A stretch of DNA of 27,682 nt from Candidatus Heimdallarchaeota archaeon LC_3 (GCA_001940645.1 MDVS01000055.1:1-27682), one strand, 5' to 3'. Counted from the first letter of the stretch, positions 8,437 through 16,061 are shown. The notes: generated by a model from the letters alone, not told the origin. Program-made: numbers and translations.

Positions 8437-8694
8437 ATGTTCGAAATGTTGAACATTACAGAAATGTGGATTATCGAAGTTATAGATAAAATAACCGAAT
8501 TACCCAAAGATAAAGAAATAGGTGTTATATGTTATGGAGCTGGAGAAAGTATGGCGGTTACTCAAATGTTAATTGATCGAGGCTTTACAAATGCTGAAAA
8601 TATCGAAGGTGGTATAATACGTTATGCACTTGATGTAGATAACTCACTTTTGGAGCTATTTAAGAAAATGGCTTCTAATAAAAAATATATATAA
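8437..8694 (+). CDS. Rhodanese-like domain, N-terminally truncated
   Basis: The 85-residue product covers only the second half of a rhodanese domain: KEIGVICYGAGES with the active-site cysteine at residue 32, then RGFTNAENIEGGI, the family's late signature. The usual first half (D-x-R ... GHIxGA) is missing, and an in-frame TAG lies directly before the ATG. It resembles the same region of the full-length rhodanese at 17216-17629 (VMCWGGGLSQ, KGFTNARNLKGGM). It is probably a relic, although the loop that would carry a persulfide is intact. It lies 138 bases after the radical SAM gene on the same strand. Confidence 0.6.
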   Translation: MFEMLNITEMWIIEVIDKITELPKDKEIGVICYGAGESMAVTQMLIDRGFTNAENIEGGIIRYALDVDNSLLELFKKMASNKKYI

Positions 8695-9099
8695 TATTTG
8701 GCATCGATTAAGATTATTTAAATTATTTAAATTATAAAAAGAAGAAATAGCAACTAAATTGAATCCATGACTTTATCAATTATTTGTTTAACTTCTTGTG
8801 CAATTGAGAAAAAAAAGAAAATATTCTATTCTCATGTGATTTTATTTTTTTTAGATAACAAATCATCAATCAGCTAATTTTTTTGGGATTTATATTTTGA
8901 AATTTAGTAACTTTAATTCGAAATTCACATCAGACCAAATGGTAATTATTGCTTTATTTATTTCAGGCTCTTTAGTATTATCAGTTTATATTCTAGTAAT
9001 ACTTATTTATTCAAACAGCAACATCATTTGATAAAATTCCTTGAAATGTTCTGCTGAGTCGAAGATTTTCGATATGGAGAAAAATTGAAGAAAATTGAT
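8695..9099. other. Intergenic region, mostly A+T-rich
   Basis: Apart from the small membrane ORF listed separately, I see no gene. A short TCGAA/TTCGA inverted repeat with a 4-base loop lies near 9059-9072, close to the 3' end of the converging beta-helix gene. Confidence 0.35.
8897..9031 (+). CDS. Possible 44-aa single-span membrane protein
   Basis: From a TTG at 8897 the frame encodes about 16 polar residues, then one hydrophobic segment (VIIALFISGSLVLSVYILV) and a short polar end, stopping at TGA 9029-9031. An ATG at 8939 is an internal alternative. GGGA lies about 10 bases before the TTG. The clean topology supports a real small protein, but length and the weak start keep confidence low. 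Confidence 0.3.
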   Translation: MKFSNFNSKFTSDQMVIIALFISGSLVLSVYILVILIYSNSNII

Positions 9100-10146
9100 T
9101 CATTTTTCTCTTTTCATCTTTCCACTTCGAAAAATAGGATAAAAGATTAATAAAATAAAAAAACCATAGGAAAACCCATTAACAGTTTGATCGGTAGCAC
9201 TATTGGTTGAAATTTCTTCGTTATTTTCACAACCATTTATGATTACAGCATCCCATAAATTGTCTTGACAAATTATATTTTTGCTTTCGGGATCTGGTTC
9301 AACAAAAAACCAAAATTCGGCTTGAGAAATGCTATTATTTTTGATAAATACATTGTTACATGTCGAAATACTAATTCCAAATGAACCATGATGAGTACTT
9401 AAAAGGTCTGAAATCGAATTATCAGTAACATTAATATTAGAGCTAAAACGAAGACTTATAGCTTCAGATGCTCCGTGAATGCCGTTAAAAGTTAGATTGG
9501 TTATTATATTTGCATTAATTGATGAATTTTCCACATCTTGGAATATAATTCCCCAAGTAACGTCTGAATTCGTCGAGATAAGGTTTAGAATTTTATTATT
9601 GGTGATATGGATATCAGAAGAAGATTTTGATGTAAGACTAGAAATAAATGTATTATCTTTGAACAAATTTTCTTGAATGGATATCATTTGTGAATTTTGA
9701 ATATAAATTCCATTTTTCAGGTAAGAAGTTGTAAATGAATTATTTTTTAACGTCATATTGGTGTTTTGGAATATTTCTAATATAGCTGTTTGATCAGGAC
9801 TGATAATTTGTTGAAATATATTATTTTTAATTATTAAATTTGAGGAATTTTCGATACTTATAGGAAATGAAATTACTTCATTTTCAATAACAGTTCCAGG
9901 AGCATTTACTACTGTTAAATGGTCAATATCTGTTCTATTAAATAGAGATTTCAATACGTTTTTATCAATAAATGTGTTATTACCATTTATAATGACCTCA
10001 TCTTGTTTTATTAATGATTGATCAATTAAAGTATAATTTATCAAAGAATTTTCGTTTTCAAGACTAATTGAAGGATTAATTTTAATTATTAATAAGAAAC
10101 CAATCACAAGTAGAAATTTTAATCGATATTTAGAAAAATTATCCAT
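9100..10146 (-). CDS. Secreted, membrane-anchored right-handed beta-helix protein (NosD-like)
   Basis: A 348-residue surface protein. Residues 10-30 form a signal peptide or anchor (FLLVIGFLLIIKINPSISL). The body is a series of 20-25 residue turns rich in Asn with the pattern N.x.I..N.I (SSNLIIKNNIF, SSDIHITNNKI, SSNINVTDNSI), as in parallel beta-helix proteins of the NosD/periplasmic-copper-binding and pectate-lyase-like clan. A C-terminal hydrophobic segment (GFSYGFFILLIFYPIF) followed by KMKREK anchors it. The NosD label reflects fold only and does not show copper binding. AGGAGA lies seven to eight bases before the ATG. The gene starts 75 bases after the end of the triple-cupredoxin gene on the same strand, so they may share a transcript; a TATA-like sequence near 10205-10215 could also serve it alone. 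Confidence 0.8.
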   Translation of the reverse strand: MDNFSKYRLKFLLVIGFLLIIKINPSISLENENSLINYTLIDQSLIKQDEVIINGNNTFIDKNVLKSLFNRTDIDHLTVVNAPGTVIENEVISFPISIENSSNLIIKNNIFQQIISPDQTAILEIFQNTNMTLKNNSFTTSYLKNGIYIQNSQMISIQENLFKDNTFISSLTSKSSSDIHITNNKILNLISTNSDVTWGIIFQDVENSSINANIITNLTFNGIHGASEAISLRFSSNINVTDNSISDLLSTHHGSFGISISTCNNVFIKNNSISQAEFWFFVEPDPESKNIICQDNLWDAVIINGCENNEEISTNSATDQTVNGFSYGFFILLIFYPIFRSGKMKREK

Positions 10147-10221
10147 TACAATTCTCCTGAAAATTATTTAAATGAAGAAAAAGGAAAATTTGGAGAAAGA
10201 TATTTTATATTGTTGTCCCAG

Positions 10222-11535
10222 TTATTTTCTATTAATTCTTAATCTAGCAATTGCTCCGATGACTAAAAATCCAAAGAGAATTGAAAATAACGGTATATCA
10301 GCCGAAGAGGAAGGTTTTTCAATAACAAATAAATAAGCATTCATTGTTGGCTGATGAGCAGAACAGGTAATTTCAAAAACTCCAGCTTCATCGGCTGTAA
10401 AAGTTTTCGAAACAGTCTGATTCCGTTTGAAGGTAAATGATGACTCAACGTGGTGTTCTATTATAGTAGGATGTCCACCACCACCGTTAATGCCTAAGAA
10501 ATTAATTGTTACTTCTGCATCTTTATTCACAAAGAGATTGTTTGGATAAAAGACGTACCTTTCGACTTTATCACCTTCAGCAATATAAGGTTCATTTGCT
10601 CCTGCGGTACCTTTAAATTCTATTCCTAACATCCAGAAATCACTTACAACTTCGTTAGGGAGAGGAGTGAATTTTGAACCATCTTCTTCCACTATCAACC
10701 AAGCATTCATGGTAGGTTGGTGAGATGTACAAACGATATCAAAAACTCCAGCCTTGTCAGCTGTAAAAGTTTTAGTTACTGTTTGATTTCGTTTAAAAGT
10801 AAACGATGACTCAGCATAGTTTTCAATTGTGGTAGGATGTCCTCCACCACCATTAATACCTAGAAAGTTAATAGTAACTTCTTGACCTTTGTTCACACGA
10901 ACTATGTTAGGATAAAAAACATATCTTTCAACTTTATCACCTTCAGCGATATAAGGTTCATTTGCACCAGCTGTTCCTTTAAATTCTATTCCTAACATCC
11001 ATATATTAACGCTATCTCCAGATGGGGTAGTTTCAGTTGTGCCATCCTCTACAATTAACCAAGCATTCATTGTTGGTTGATGAGAAGAGCACACAATTGC
11101 GAAAATTCCTGCTTTATCGGCAGTAAAAACTTTCGTAACAGTTTGGTTACGTTTGAATGTAAATGAGGATTCAACATAATGTTCTATTGTAGTAGGGTGT
11201 CCACCACCACCATTAACACCTAGAAAATGTAACGTGACTTCTTGTCCTTTCTGGACAATTATAGTATCGGGAATGAATACATACCTTTCAACTTTATCTC
11301 CTTCAGCGATATAAGGTTCATTTGCATCAGCAGTACCTTTAAATTCTATTCCTAGAATCCAAAATTCTGCTTTAGTGTCATCATGGCCTTCTTCACCCAA
11401 AACAGGTGCTGGTCCAATTACGGCAACAAAACTTAGCATTAAAAAGCTGAGAGTGATCGCCACTAAACTAAAATATTTGGTTTTCAAATCTATCACATTG
11501 TATTTTTGTTTTTTAGTATTACTGCTTTTGATCAA
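10222..11535 (-). CDS. Secreted triple-cupredoxin protein with C-terminal membrane anchor
   Basis: A 437-residue protein with three near-identical cupredoxin domains of about 120 residues. Each opens with LGIEFKGTA and ANEPYIAEGDKVERYVF and carries a complete type-1-like copper set: His113/Cys149/His152/Met156, His233/Cys269/His272/Met276 and His355/Cys391/His394/Met398, with the C-x2-H-x3-M loop as in plastocyanin-like proteins. The N-terminal hydrophobic stretch (YFSLVAITLSFLMLSF) is a signal peptide and FSILFGFLVIGAIARLR is a C-terminal anchor, so the domains face outside. Role: electron transfer or copper binding at the cell surface. Start choice is uncertain: TTG at 11535, or TTG at 11487, which gives a more typical signal peptide (M-K-T-K-Y). 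Paired TACA-N3-TGTA dyads directly upstream match those of the BlaI-type repressor gene. Confidence 0.88.
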   Translation of the reverse strand: MIKSSNTKKQKYNVIDLKTKYFSLVAITLSFLMLSFVAVIGPAPVLGEEGHDDTKAEFWILGIEFKGTADANEPYIAEGDKVERYVFIPDTIIVQKGQEVTLHFLGVNGGGGHPTTIEHYVESSFTFKRNQTVTKVFTADKAGIFAIVCSSHQPTMNAWLIVEDGTTETTPSGDSVNIWMLGIEFKGTAGANEPYIAEGDKVERYVFYPNIVRVNKGQEVTINFLGINGGGGHPTTIENYAESSFTFKRNQTVTKTFTADKAGVFDIVCTSHQPTMNAWLIVEEDGSKFTPLPNEVVSDFWMLGIEFKGTAGANEPYIAEGDKVERYVFYPNNLFVNKDAEVTINFLGINGGGGHPTIIEHHVESSFTFKRNQTVSKTFTADEAGVFEITCSAHQPTMNAYLFVIEKPSSSADIPLFSILFGFLVIGAIARLRINRK

Positions 11536-11537
11536 AC

Positions 11538-11585
11538 TACAATGGGTAAATATACATCTACAACTTGTAGTATTACATCAATGTA
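11538..11585 (-). promoter_or_regulatory. Operator candidates upstream of the cupredoxin gene
   Basis: Two TACA-N3-TGTA boxes lie 21 bp apart: TACAACTTGTA at 11559-11569 (perfect, within the 13-bp palindrome CTACAACTTGTAG) and TACAATGGGTA at 11538-11548 (one mismatch). A third, wider dyad TACATCAATGTA is at 11574-11585. BlaI/MecI/CopY repressors of bacteria bind TACA..TGTA dyads. A TATA-like AATATATT lies further upstream at 11599-11606. The 21-bp spacing equals that at 13163-13194. Confidence 0.55.
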
Positions 11586-11830
11586 GTATAGAAATGCAAT
11601 ATATTCCCCTACTTATTTACTTTTTTATCACCTACTTATCTTAACTTTTCTTTCTTTTTCTAAGTAATCAAGATAAAGAAGTCAACATCTTCTCTACTAC
11701 TTTCTCATAAACTCCAAAAATGCGAGTTGAGTTACATTCTGAGGTATTTCTTACTTAATTATCTAAATCTTTAGATTTAAAAGAAATCCACAATCATTTT
11801 CTACTAAAGATACAAGAAAAGAAGCTGAAA
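11586..11830. other. Promoter region and 3' flank between cupredoxin and protease genes
   Basis: Contains the TATA-like AATATATT at 11599-11606 (minus strand) and a 14-bp palindrome AAATCTTTAGATTT near 11764-11777. No gene seen. Confidence 0.35.
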
Positions 11831-12760
11831 TCATAAATCAAGATTATTCTGATCTGCATAATTTAAGAGAGCATTAATTCTCTCAATTATAACTGATTTT
11901 TCTGAGTCAAAAAATGCCGTTGGTCCTAAACTAACCTTTAATGCTTTTTCATGGTTAAAGTATAATAATTTTGCTAATGCTTGAGCAAGAGATCTTGGTT
12001 TTTTTATCATTTGAGCTGCATACATATCAGCTTTGAATTCATGATTATTATTGATGAATTTCTTTAATATTTTAAGGAAAGGGTCAAAAAAAACCAACTT
12101 CGTAAATGTGAAAATCACATGAGAGTATCTAGTATCATGAAAAATTATGTGAGAATGTTCATGTGCTAAAACAGATTCGAGCTCATCCTCATTAAGTAAT
12201 TTTAACAAACCACTCGATAGTACGATCCAATCCTTTACTATTACCTTAAACATTTTAACATGGAGCAGGGTGAATGAAAAAGCATCTGGTTGATCTTGAT
12301 TAAAAACAACTAACTGGCATTTATCAAGCCAAGGGTAGGAACTTTTAATTTTAGAAGTCATTTCTAAGTTTGAATTTTTCTCAAATTTTTGTGATAAGGC
12401 ATGCAATCCAACCTGACTTAATAGAAAGGATACTAGCAAAATGGAAGATGTCATAAAAATGATTAGTATAGAAAAGAGATCTACACATACAGTTCCTATG
12501 TCGAAAATCATGAAATTGATGAGAGGAAAATTCTCAAACGAAATGTGCCTAAAATTTGTCAGGGCTCCCAAAATAATCATGGACACTATAAAAAGGATTA
12601 CTCCAAATGCAAATATTGAATATACAATTGAAATTCCTGTAATTGTTTTTGATAATCTTAAATTACTATGGTTTTTTGACTTGTAAATACTAAAAAATCC
12701 AATGATTAGAAGAAAAAAAACCATTCCAGATAGAATTTTCCAAGATTCCAGCTCTGACAT
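11831..12760 (-). CDS. Membrane zinc metalloprotease, M48/M56 (BlaR1-like) type
   Basis: A 309-residue protein with membrane segments at about 10-25, 40-65 and 83-115, then a cytoplasmic-type gluzincin domain: DAFSF, VLSSGLLKLLNEDELESVLAHE, the HExxH zinc motif at 200-204 (HEHSH) and a third ligand region E241-x3-D245 (HEFKADMYA). The layout fits peptidase family M48, while the FFDPFLKILKKF segment between the motifs recalls M56 (BlaR1/MecR1). There is no penicillin-binding sensor domain. Its ATG follows the stop of a BlaI-type repressor by one base, the same pairing as blaI-blaR1, in which the protease lifts repression by inactivating the repressor. I infer the same here. The inducing signal is unknown; the nearby cupredoxin target makes a metal or envelope signal possible. 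Confidence 0.85.
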   Translation of the reverse strand: MSELESWKILSGMVFFLLIIGFFSIYKSKNHSNLRLSKTITGISIVYSIFAFGVILFIVSMIILGALTNFRHISFENFPLINFMIFDIGTVCVDLFSILIIFMTSSILLVSFLLSQVGLHALSQKFEKNSNLEMTSKIKSSYPWLDKCQLVVFNQDQPDAFSFTLLHVKMFKVIVKDWIVLSSGLLKLLNEDELESVLAHEHSHIIFHDTRYSHVIFTFTKLVFFDPFLKILKKFINNNHEFKADMYAAQMIKKPRSLAQALAKLLYFNHEKALKVSLGPTAFFDSEKSVIIERINALLNYADQNNLDL

Positions 12761-12761
12761 T

Positions 12762-13148
12762 TTATTTATCCTTTATTTCAAATTTCTGCTTTATTTCTTC
12801 AATTTCTTCCTTAGAAATGTTTTCTTTGAAAACTTGTCCTAGATGTTTTACTCCCACTAAACCAAATTTTGAAATCAAATTTTGTAAGATATTATTTACC
12901 TCTACATTTGGAGCATCAGGCTGTAATTCAAAAAGTTTCATGGATCTGCCATGAATTTCTTCTGAATAAGATAAAACAAATCTTTTTTTCTCTAATCGAG
13001 ATAGTGTTGTTGCAATAGTGCTGTAAGCATATTGATTTTTTGTCTGTTTGTTGACAAATGCTAAAATTTCCCGTACACTCATAGGACTTTTAGTCCTTAA
13101 CACAGAAATAACTGATTCTTGGAGGTGACCTGGTTTCATTGAAATCAT
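12762..13148 (-). CDS. BlaI/MecI/CopY-family winged-helix repressor
   Basis: A winged-helix protein of about 128 residues. SVISVLRTKSPMSVREILAFV, then YAYSTIATTLSRLEKKRFVL and a wing reaching FELQP match the BlaI/CopY pattern (E..vM..lW....vtv.ei...l, aYsTV.T.L.rL..KG.l). A charged C-terminal helical part should dimerise. The frame is open upstream to a TTG at 13223, but that extension has no family similarity and would cover the operators and TATA box; ATG at 13148 (or 13139) fits better. It is the first gene of a two-gene operon with the protease. Two TACA-N3-TGTA dyads between its TATA box and start codon imply autorepression. The same dyads precede the cupredoxin gene, its likely second target. 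Confidence 0.85.
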   Translation of the reverse strand: MISMKPGHLQESVISVLRTKSPMSVREILAFVNKQTKNQYAYSTIATTLSRLEKKRFVLSYSEEIHGRSMKLFELQPDAPNVEVNNILQNLISKFGLVGVKHLGQVFKENISKEEIEEIKQKFEIKDK

Positions 13149-13162
13149 TAAATGAATTATTT

Positions 13163-13204
13163 TACAGTATGTAGCGTGACTTATACAAGTTGTAGAATTT
13201 ATAA
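13163..13204 (-). promoter_or_regulatory. Promoter and paired operators of the repressor-protease operon
   Basis: On the minus strand a TATA box TTATAAAT (13197-13204) is followed by two perfect TACA-N3-TGTA dyads, TACAAGTTGTA at 13184-13194 and TACAGTATGTA at 13163-13173, starting exactly 21 bp (two helical turns) apart. The expected transcription start near 13176 lies between them, so a bound repressor would block it. The dyad at 13184 has the same sequence (on the opposite strand) as the one at 11559-11569. Confidence 0.65.
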
Positions 13205-13210
13205 GTCTTT

Positions 13211-13618
13211 GTGATAATAACAATAATTTGTAATATTCTTATAATAGTAATTTTTATGGTTTTAGGAGTTTATTCGATATTTTATGGAATAATTTATCTT
13301 ATTGAGTTACATAATTTAACAACGAAAGAAGCTAAAAGAAAAATTTTCCCAAAAGGTCATATAATCATTTACATTTACGCGTTTGTTGCACTAGTAATAA
13401 TCTCTCTGGTTTTGTTCACTGATGATTGTACTAACTCTAATCAGTTTGGTTTTGTTAATTGTAATCCTCTATTCCAAATAGAAATTGGCACGTATCTGCT
13501 TATATTCGGAGGAATTTCTTTGCTCATTGGATCAATCATAATATCAGTATCTAATTATTCTCTGATAAAAAAAAGTTCTGATTCACCAGGAACTATTCCA
13601 AACAATAATACCAGATAG
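13211..13618 (+). CDS. Small membrane protein, three or four spans
   Basis: A protein of 135 residues if read from the GTG at 13211. Hydrophobic segments lie at about residues 2-31, 52-68 and 91-112, with KEAKRKIFPKGH between the first two and a polar tail. It has two cysteines in an outside-type loop (DDCTNSNQFGFVNCNP) that could form a disulfide. It is divergent from the BlaI-type gene and shares its symmetrical TATA region (TTTATAAG in this direction). If that box is used, transcription would begin near 13226 and the ATG at 13256 would be the true start. No family recognised. The operators at 13163-13194 may also affect it, so it could belong to the same regulon. Confidence 0.6.
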   Translation: MIITIICNILIIVIFMVLGVYSIFYGIIYLIELHNLTTKEAKRKIFPKGHIIIYIYAFVALVIISLVLFTDDCTNSNQFGFVNCNPLFQIEIGTYLLIFGGISLLIGSIIISVSNYSLIKKSSDSPGTIPNNNTR

Positions 13619-14208
13619 GAATGACTAACAATTTTAAAGTATTAAACTAATTTTCACTCCTAACAGGTGACAAAATTGGTGATAAAATTGGTAAATTTAA
13701 CCTGTAAAAAATGTGAACAATCTCATATCGGGTCTTAATTCCTTTTTTGAAAACGTTATTAATGAAAATCAATTTTTTTAAATCGAAATATTAAATTTAT
13801 TTGGAGAAGGAAATAGAATAATGTTTAATTTATTTATTGAAATTTATGATTCTATTATTGAAGATGGGCTATATAATTGGTATAGAAAAAACAATTGAAA
13901 TTACTATTAGTTACTTAAAAGGGAATAGTTGTATTAATAAAGTTACCGATTAATAAAAACCTAGATAAAATAAACCAAAATCAAGATAATTGATAAAAAA
14001 TACTTGAAATTATTTTTAGTTACTTAAAAGGCAATGAAAGTAATAATTAAGGCGAAATTTAGTTCTGTGCTTAAAAAAATAACAGTTAAAGGATTAGTTG
14101 TCAGTTTGTATTGAATTAAGTTTTTCTTCTTAGTATTCGACACAATTAAAATTAGAATATGAAAAGAGAGAATTGATTTAATTAAGAAAATTTTGATTAT
14201 TTTAATAT
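13619..14208. other. Intergenic region with direct repeats, no gene seen
   Basis: About 590 bases of A+T-rich DNA. A near-perfect short repeat occurs at 13668-13692 (two versions of acaaaattggtga/ataaaattggtaa), a 32-bp direct repeat at 13895 and 14004, and the 91-bp repeat begins at 14161. I found no protein-like frame. Confidence 0.4.
13895..14035. repeat. 32-bp direct repeat, two copies
   Basis: 13895-13926 and 14004-14035 agree at 29 of 32 positions, beginning TTGAAATTA and including TTAGTTACTTAAAAGG. The spacing is 109 bp. Function unknown. Confidence 0.75.
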
Positions 14209-14251
14209 TTATTTGAATTCTTCTGCATGAATGTCTTCATCTTCATCAAAA
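14161..14251. repeat. 91-bp repeat, copy B (partner 2686-2776)
   Basis: This segment carries the 3' end and downstream DNA of the multicopy family, nearly identical to the segment at 2686. Similarity ends abruptly on both sides, so it is an inserted or left-over fragment. Confidence 0.85.
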
Positions 14252-14299
14252 GAATCAGGAACGGGGGATGGGGCTGGAACTCCTAGGATGTCTGCCGAT
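14209..14299 (-). pseudogene. 3' fragment of the RHH/Arg-Pro/Glu-Pro family
   Basis: The minus-strand frame after a TAA reads GVPAPSPVPDSFDEDEDIHA and ends EEFK, matching the end of the gene at 2734-3315 (DEDEDIHAEKFK). Only the Pro-rich linker and acidic tail remain; everything upstream is gone. It is the most degraded of four copies in the window. Confidence 0.7.
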
Positions 14300-14434
14300 T
14301 AATTAAGAATAAAAAACATGTCGCCTAAATATATTAGCAATAAAATTTTTTTTCTCCACACACCCATTTTAAGAAGATCAAACTAATGTATTCAAGGTTC
14401 TATTTAAAGAATTTGGAAATTTTGATGCAATATA
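14300..14434. other. Intergenic DNA with a shared flank
   Basis: No gene. 14378-14423 matches 23654-23699 at about 41 of 46 positions. In the other location this stretch holds the last codons (FFK-stop) of a NUDIX relic, so this is a leftover of the same 3' end. Confidence 0.5.
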
Positions 14435-14512
14435 TTTCATCTTATTTGAAATTCTATGACTATTTTCATCTTATTTGAAATTCTATGACTATTTTCATCT
14501 TATTTGAAAATT
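14435..14512. repeat. 29-bp tandem repeat, about 2.7 units
   Basis: Units start at 14435, 14464 and 14493; the first two are identical (TTTCATCTTATTTGAAATTC then TATGACTAT) and the third is partial and diverges after 17-19 bases. The array lies just past the stop of a minus-strand protein fragment (14513). Confidence 0.9.
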
Positions 14513-14647
14513 TCATCCTACTTCATTAAGTCTGGGTTTAAATTCTGCAATCATTGCGGATTCTATATCCAATATAACACCATCCGTTATAGTTTTTTGT
14601 CTTTCTATTTTTTCTCCGCTTATAGAAGTAAATTCATACTTGGAATG
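14513..14647 (-). pseudogene. Unidentified protein C-terminal fragment
   Basis: The minus-strand frame between TGA at 14648-14650 and TGA at 14513-14515 encodes about 44 residues with natural composition, including SGEKIERQKTITDGVILDIE and AEFKPRLNEVG. There is no start codon, so it looks like the end of a lost gene. I do not recognise the family. The competing plus-strand ORF over the same bases has poorer, Phe/Tyr/Ser-rich composition. Confidence 0.35.
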
Positions 14648-14738
14648 TCAATCAAGAACAGAGTTTCTAAAAAAATATACAAGAGAGAAGTTTGAAGGCT
14701 TAAGAGAGTTAAAAATGGTTTGAATGGCATGTAAAATA

Positions 14739-15032
14739 TTACTTTTTATTTTTTATATCATTTAATTCCAAAGCCTTATTTCTTCCCTCTCTTGTTAAGT
14801 CCCAAGTAATTTTTTTTCCAGTAGAATGCTTGTTAATTAATTTCTTGCTTTCTAATCTTCCAAAAGAACGTGATTCCATTTTACTGACTATTTTTCCCTC
14901 TTTTTTAAGTTCTTTAGGATAATAATTCCTTATTACATGAATAGAAGAATGTTTACTAAGTGAAAAATTATTAGCTCTCCCTATAGCTAACAGCAGAGTT
15001 TTGTCTAATGCTTTCAATTGTTTATGAACCAT
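14739..15032 (-). CDS. Small winged-helix protein
   Basis: A 97-residue basic protein. The segment from about residue 50 (KMESRSFGRLESKKLI, then KITWDLTREGRNKALEL) is typical of the recognition helix, wing and final helix of archaeal winged-helix regulators. The N-terminal half (LDKTLLLAIGRANN) would form the first helix, and the middle (HVIRNYYPKELKKEGK) is a longer linker than usual. It is probably a DNA-binding regulator; the target is unknown. A TATA-like GTATATAAATT at about 15058-15068 on the minus strand implies a start only a few bases before the ATG, so the mRNA may be nearly leaderless. Confidence 0.65.
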   Translation of the reverse strand: MVHKQLKALDKTLLLAIGRANNFSLSKHSSIHVIRNYYPKELKKEGKIVSKMESRSFGRLESKKLINKHSTGKKITWDLTREGRNKALELNDIKNKK

Positions 15033-15257
15033 TTAACTCAAATATTCTTTAGTATTAGAATTTATATACTTTATTATTAGAGATAGTATATCCTATAACT
15101 GTAGCAAACTTTATATACTCAAAATGAACTGATATAGTTGTCAAACTTAATAAGTAATATTGATGATCATTGTTAAATTATGTTTATTTTAGTTAAATTT
15201 ACTTGATTTAGCTTTATTTTTTTAATCAATAAATAACAATTAAAATGGTGTGAAAAA
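15033..15257. promoter_or_regulatory. Divergent promoter region between two winged-helix genes
   Basis: Several TATA-like elements occur: GTATATAAATT on the minus strand near 15058-15068 and CTTTATATACTC on the plus strand near 15108-15119. They fit divergent transcription of the two small DNA-binding genes on either side. Confidence 0.35.
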
Positions 15258-15659
15258 ATGGTTAAGAATACTGAAAAAGCAAGAGCAAAAGCAGAAGAAA
15301 AATGGAAGAAACAAGAAGAAGAGAGAGCAATTGAGCTATATGATTATTTAGAAGATAAACCAAACCAAACAATATATAGCCTAAGCAAGAAATTTAATTA
15401 CTCATTAAAAAGTACAGAAAATATAATTAATAAATTAATAGAAGAAGGATTAATAAAAATCAAACAAATAATGGATAATGGCCGAACAAAAAACATTGTT
15501 AATATCATGGAATTTGAAGACTATACTTTTGAGGACTATAACGAAGAAAATATTACCGATGCATTCTTAGAAAAATTAATAGAGAGAACAAAGCTAACCG
15601 GAGTTTCAGTTTATATTCATCGTAAAGATGGGTCGAAAATAGAATTATCATTATCATAA
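15258..15659 (+). CDS. Winged-helix DNA-binding protein with charged N-terminal helix
   Basis: A 133-residue protein. Residues 3-30 are a highly charged Lys/Glu/Arg helix, likely a coiled coil (KARAKAEEKWKKQEEERA). Residues about 32-75 form a helix-turn-helix: ELYDYLEDKPNQTIYSLSKK, NYSLKSTENIINKLIEEGLI, then a wing with KIKQIMDNGRTKNIV. The acidic, Tyr/Asp/Glu-rich segment that follows (EFEDYTFEDYNEENI) and a short C-terminal beta-type end (VSVYIHRKDGSKIELSL) are unusual. The ATG is preceded by GGTG at eight bases. Function is probably transcriptional control; partner and target are unknown. Confidence 0.65.
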   Translation: MVKNTEKARAKAEEKWKKQEEERAIELYDYLEDKPNQTIYSLSKKFNYSLKSTENIINKLIEEGLIKIKQIMDNGRTKNIVNIMEFEDYTFEDYNEENITDAFLEKLIERTKLTGVSVYIHRKDGSKIELSLS

Positions 15660-15869
15660 TGAGTCTATATAATACAAAAGAGTAAATTTGATTGATAATA
15701 ATATTATTCCTGATTCTTATTCCAAAATCCTTTTTATGACATTTTTGTTGTGCTTTTTCAAGAAATTGTTAAATATTATATTAACTGAAGAAGGTTTCAT
15801 AACCAAAAGCAGATCCAAAGGTAAAAAAGAAAGATGTCTTCCTCATTACAACCTTTTCTACTAAAAATT

Positions 15870-16061
15870 CTATTTTTGATTGATTATATCATCTGAAGCA
15901 TTTAATAGCACAAGAAAGGATAAATAGTGATCTAAGTGATATTTTTCCCTTATTACCTTATTCTTTTTACCCCATTTTTTAATTCTTTGAAAGAGATTTT
16001 CAGATGGACGGTTGATTCCAGATAAAATATCTTGAAATGAACCATCGAATGTATTATTCAT
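15870..16061 (-). CDS. Small basic protein of unknown function (63 aa)
   Basis: The product starts MNNTFDGSFQDILSGINRPS and contains a basic stretch (RIKKWGKKNKVIREKYH) followed by a hydrophobic patch (YLSFLVLLNAS). I chose the ATG at 16061 because AGGAAG lies eight bases before it; the frame continues upstream to 16094 without better signals. Not recognised. The length and composition would suit a small regulator or a fragment. Confidence 0.4.
   Translation of the reverse strand: MNNTFDGSFQDILSGINRPSENLFQRIKKWGKKNKVIREKYHLDHYLSFLVLLNASDDIINQK

Noticed and set aside
9100..10146. NosD identity as evidence for copper handling
   Set aside because: The match is to the general beta-helix fold only; no nitrous oxide reductase or other nos genes are present.
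11375..11644. Plus-strand ORF across the cupredoxin gene start
   Set aside because: It is antisense to the signal-peptide region and covers the operator dyads; composition is not protein-like.
12441..12686. Plus-strand ORF of 81 codons
   Set aside because: It is antisense to the membrane segments of the protease and has no ribosome-binding site.
13148..13223. Longer N-terminus for the BlaI-type repressor
   Set aside because: The extra 25 residues have no family similarity, and their codons coincide with the TATA box and operators.
14435..14512. Possible CRISPR array
   Set aside because: The units are directly adjacent without spacers and only 2.7 copies exist; no cas genes are present.
14504..14695. 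Plus-strand ORF of 63 codons starting in the tandem repeat
   Set aside because: Its composition is Phe/Tyr/Ser-rich and it begins inside the 29-bp repeat; the opposite strand holds a more natural protein fragment over the same bases.
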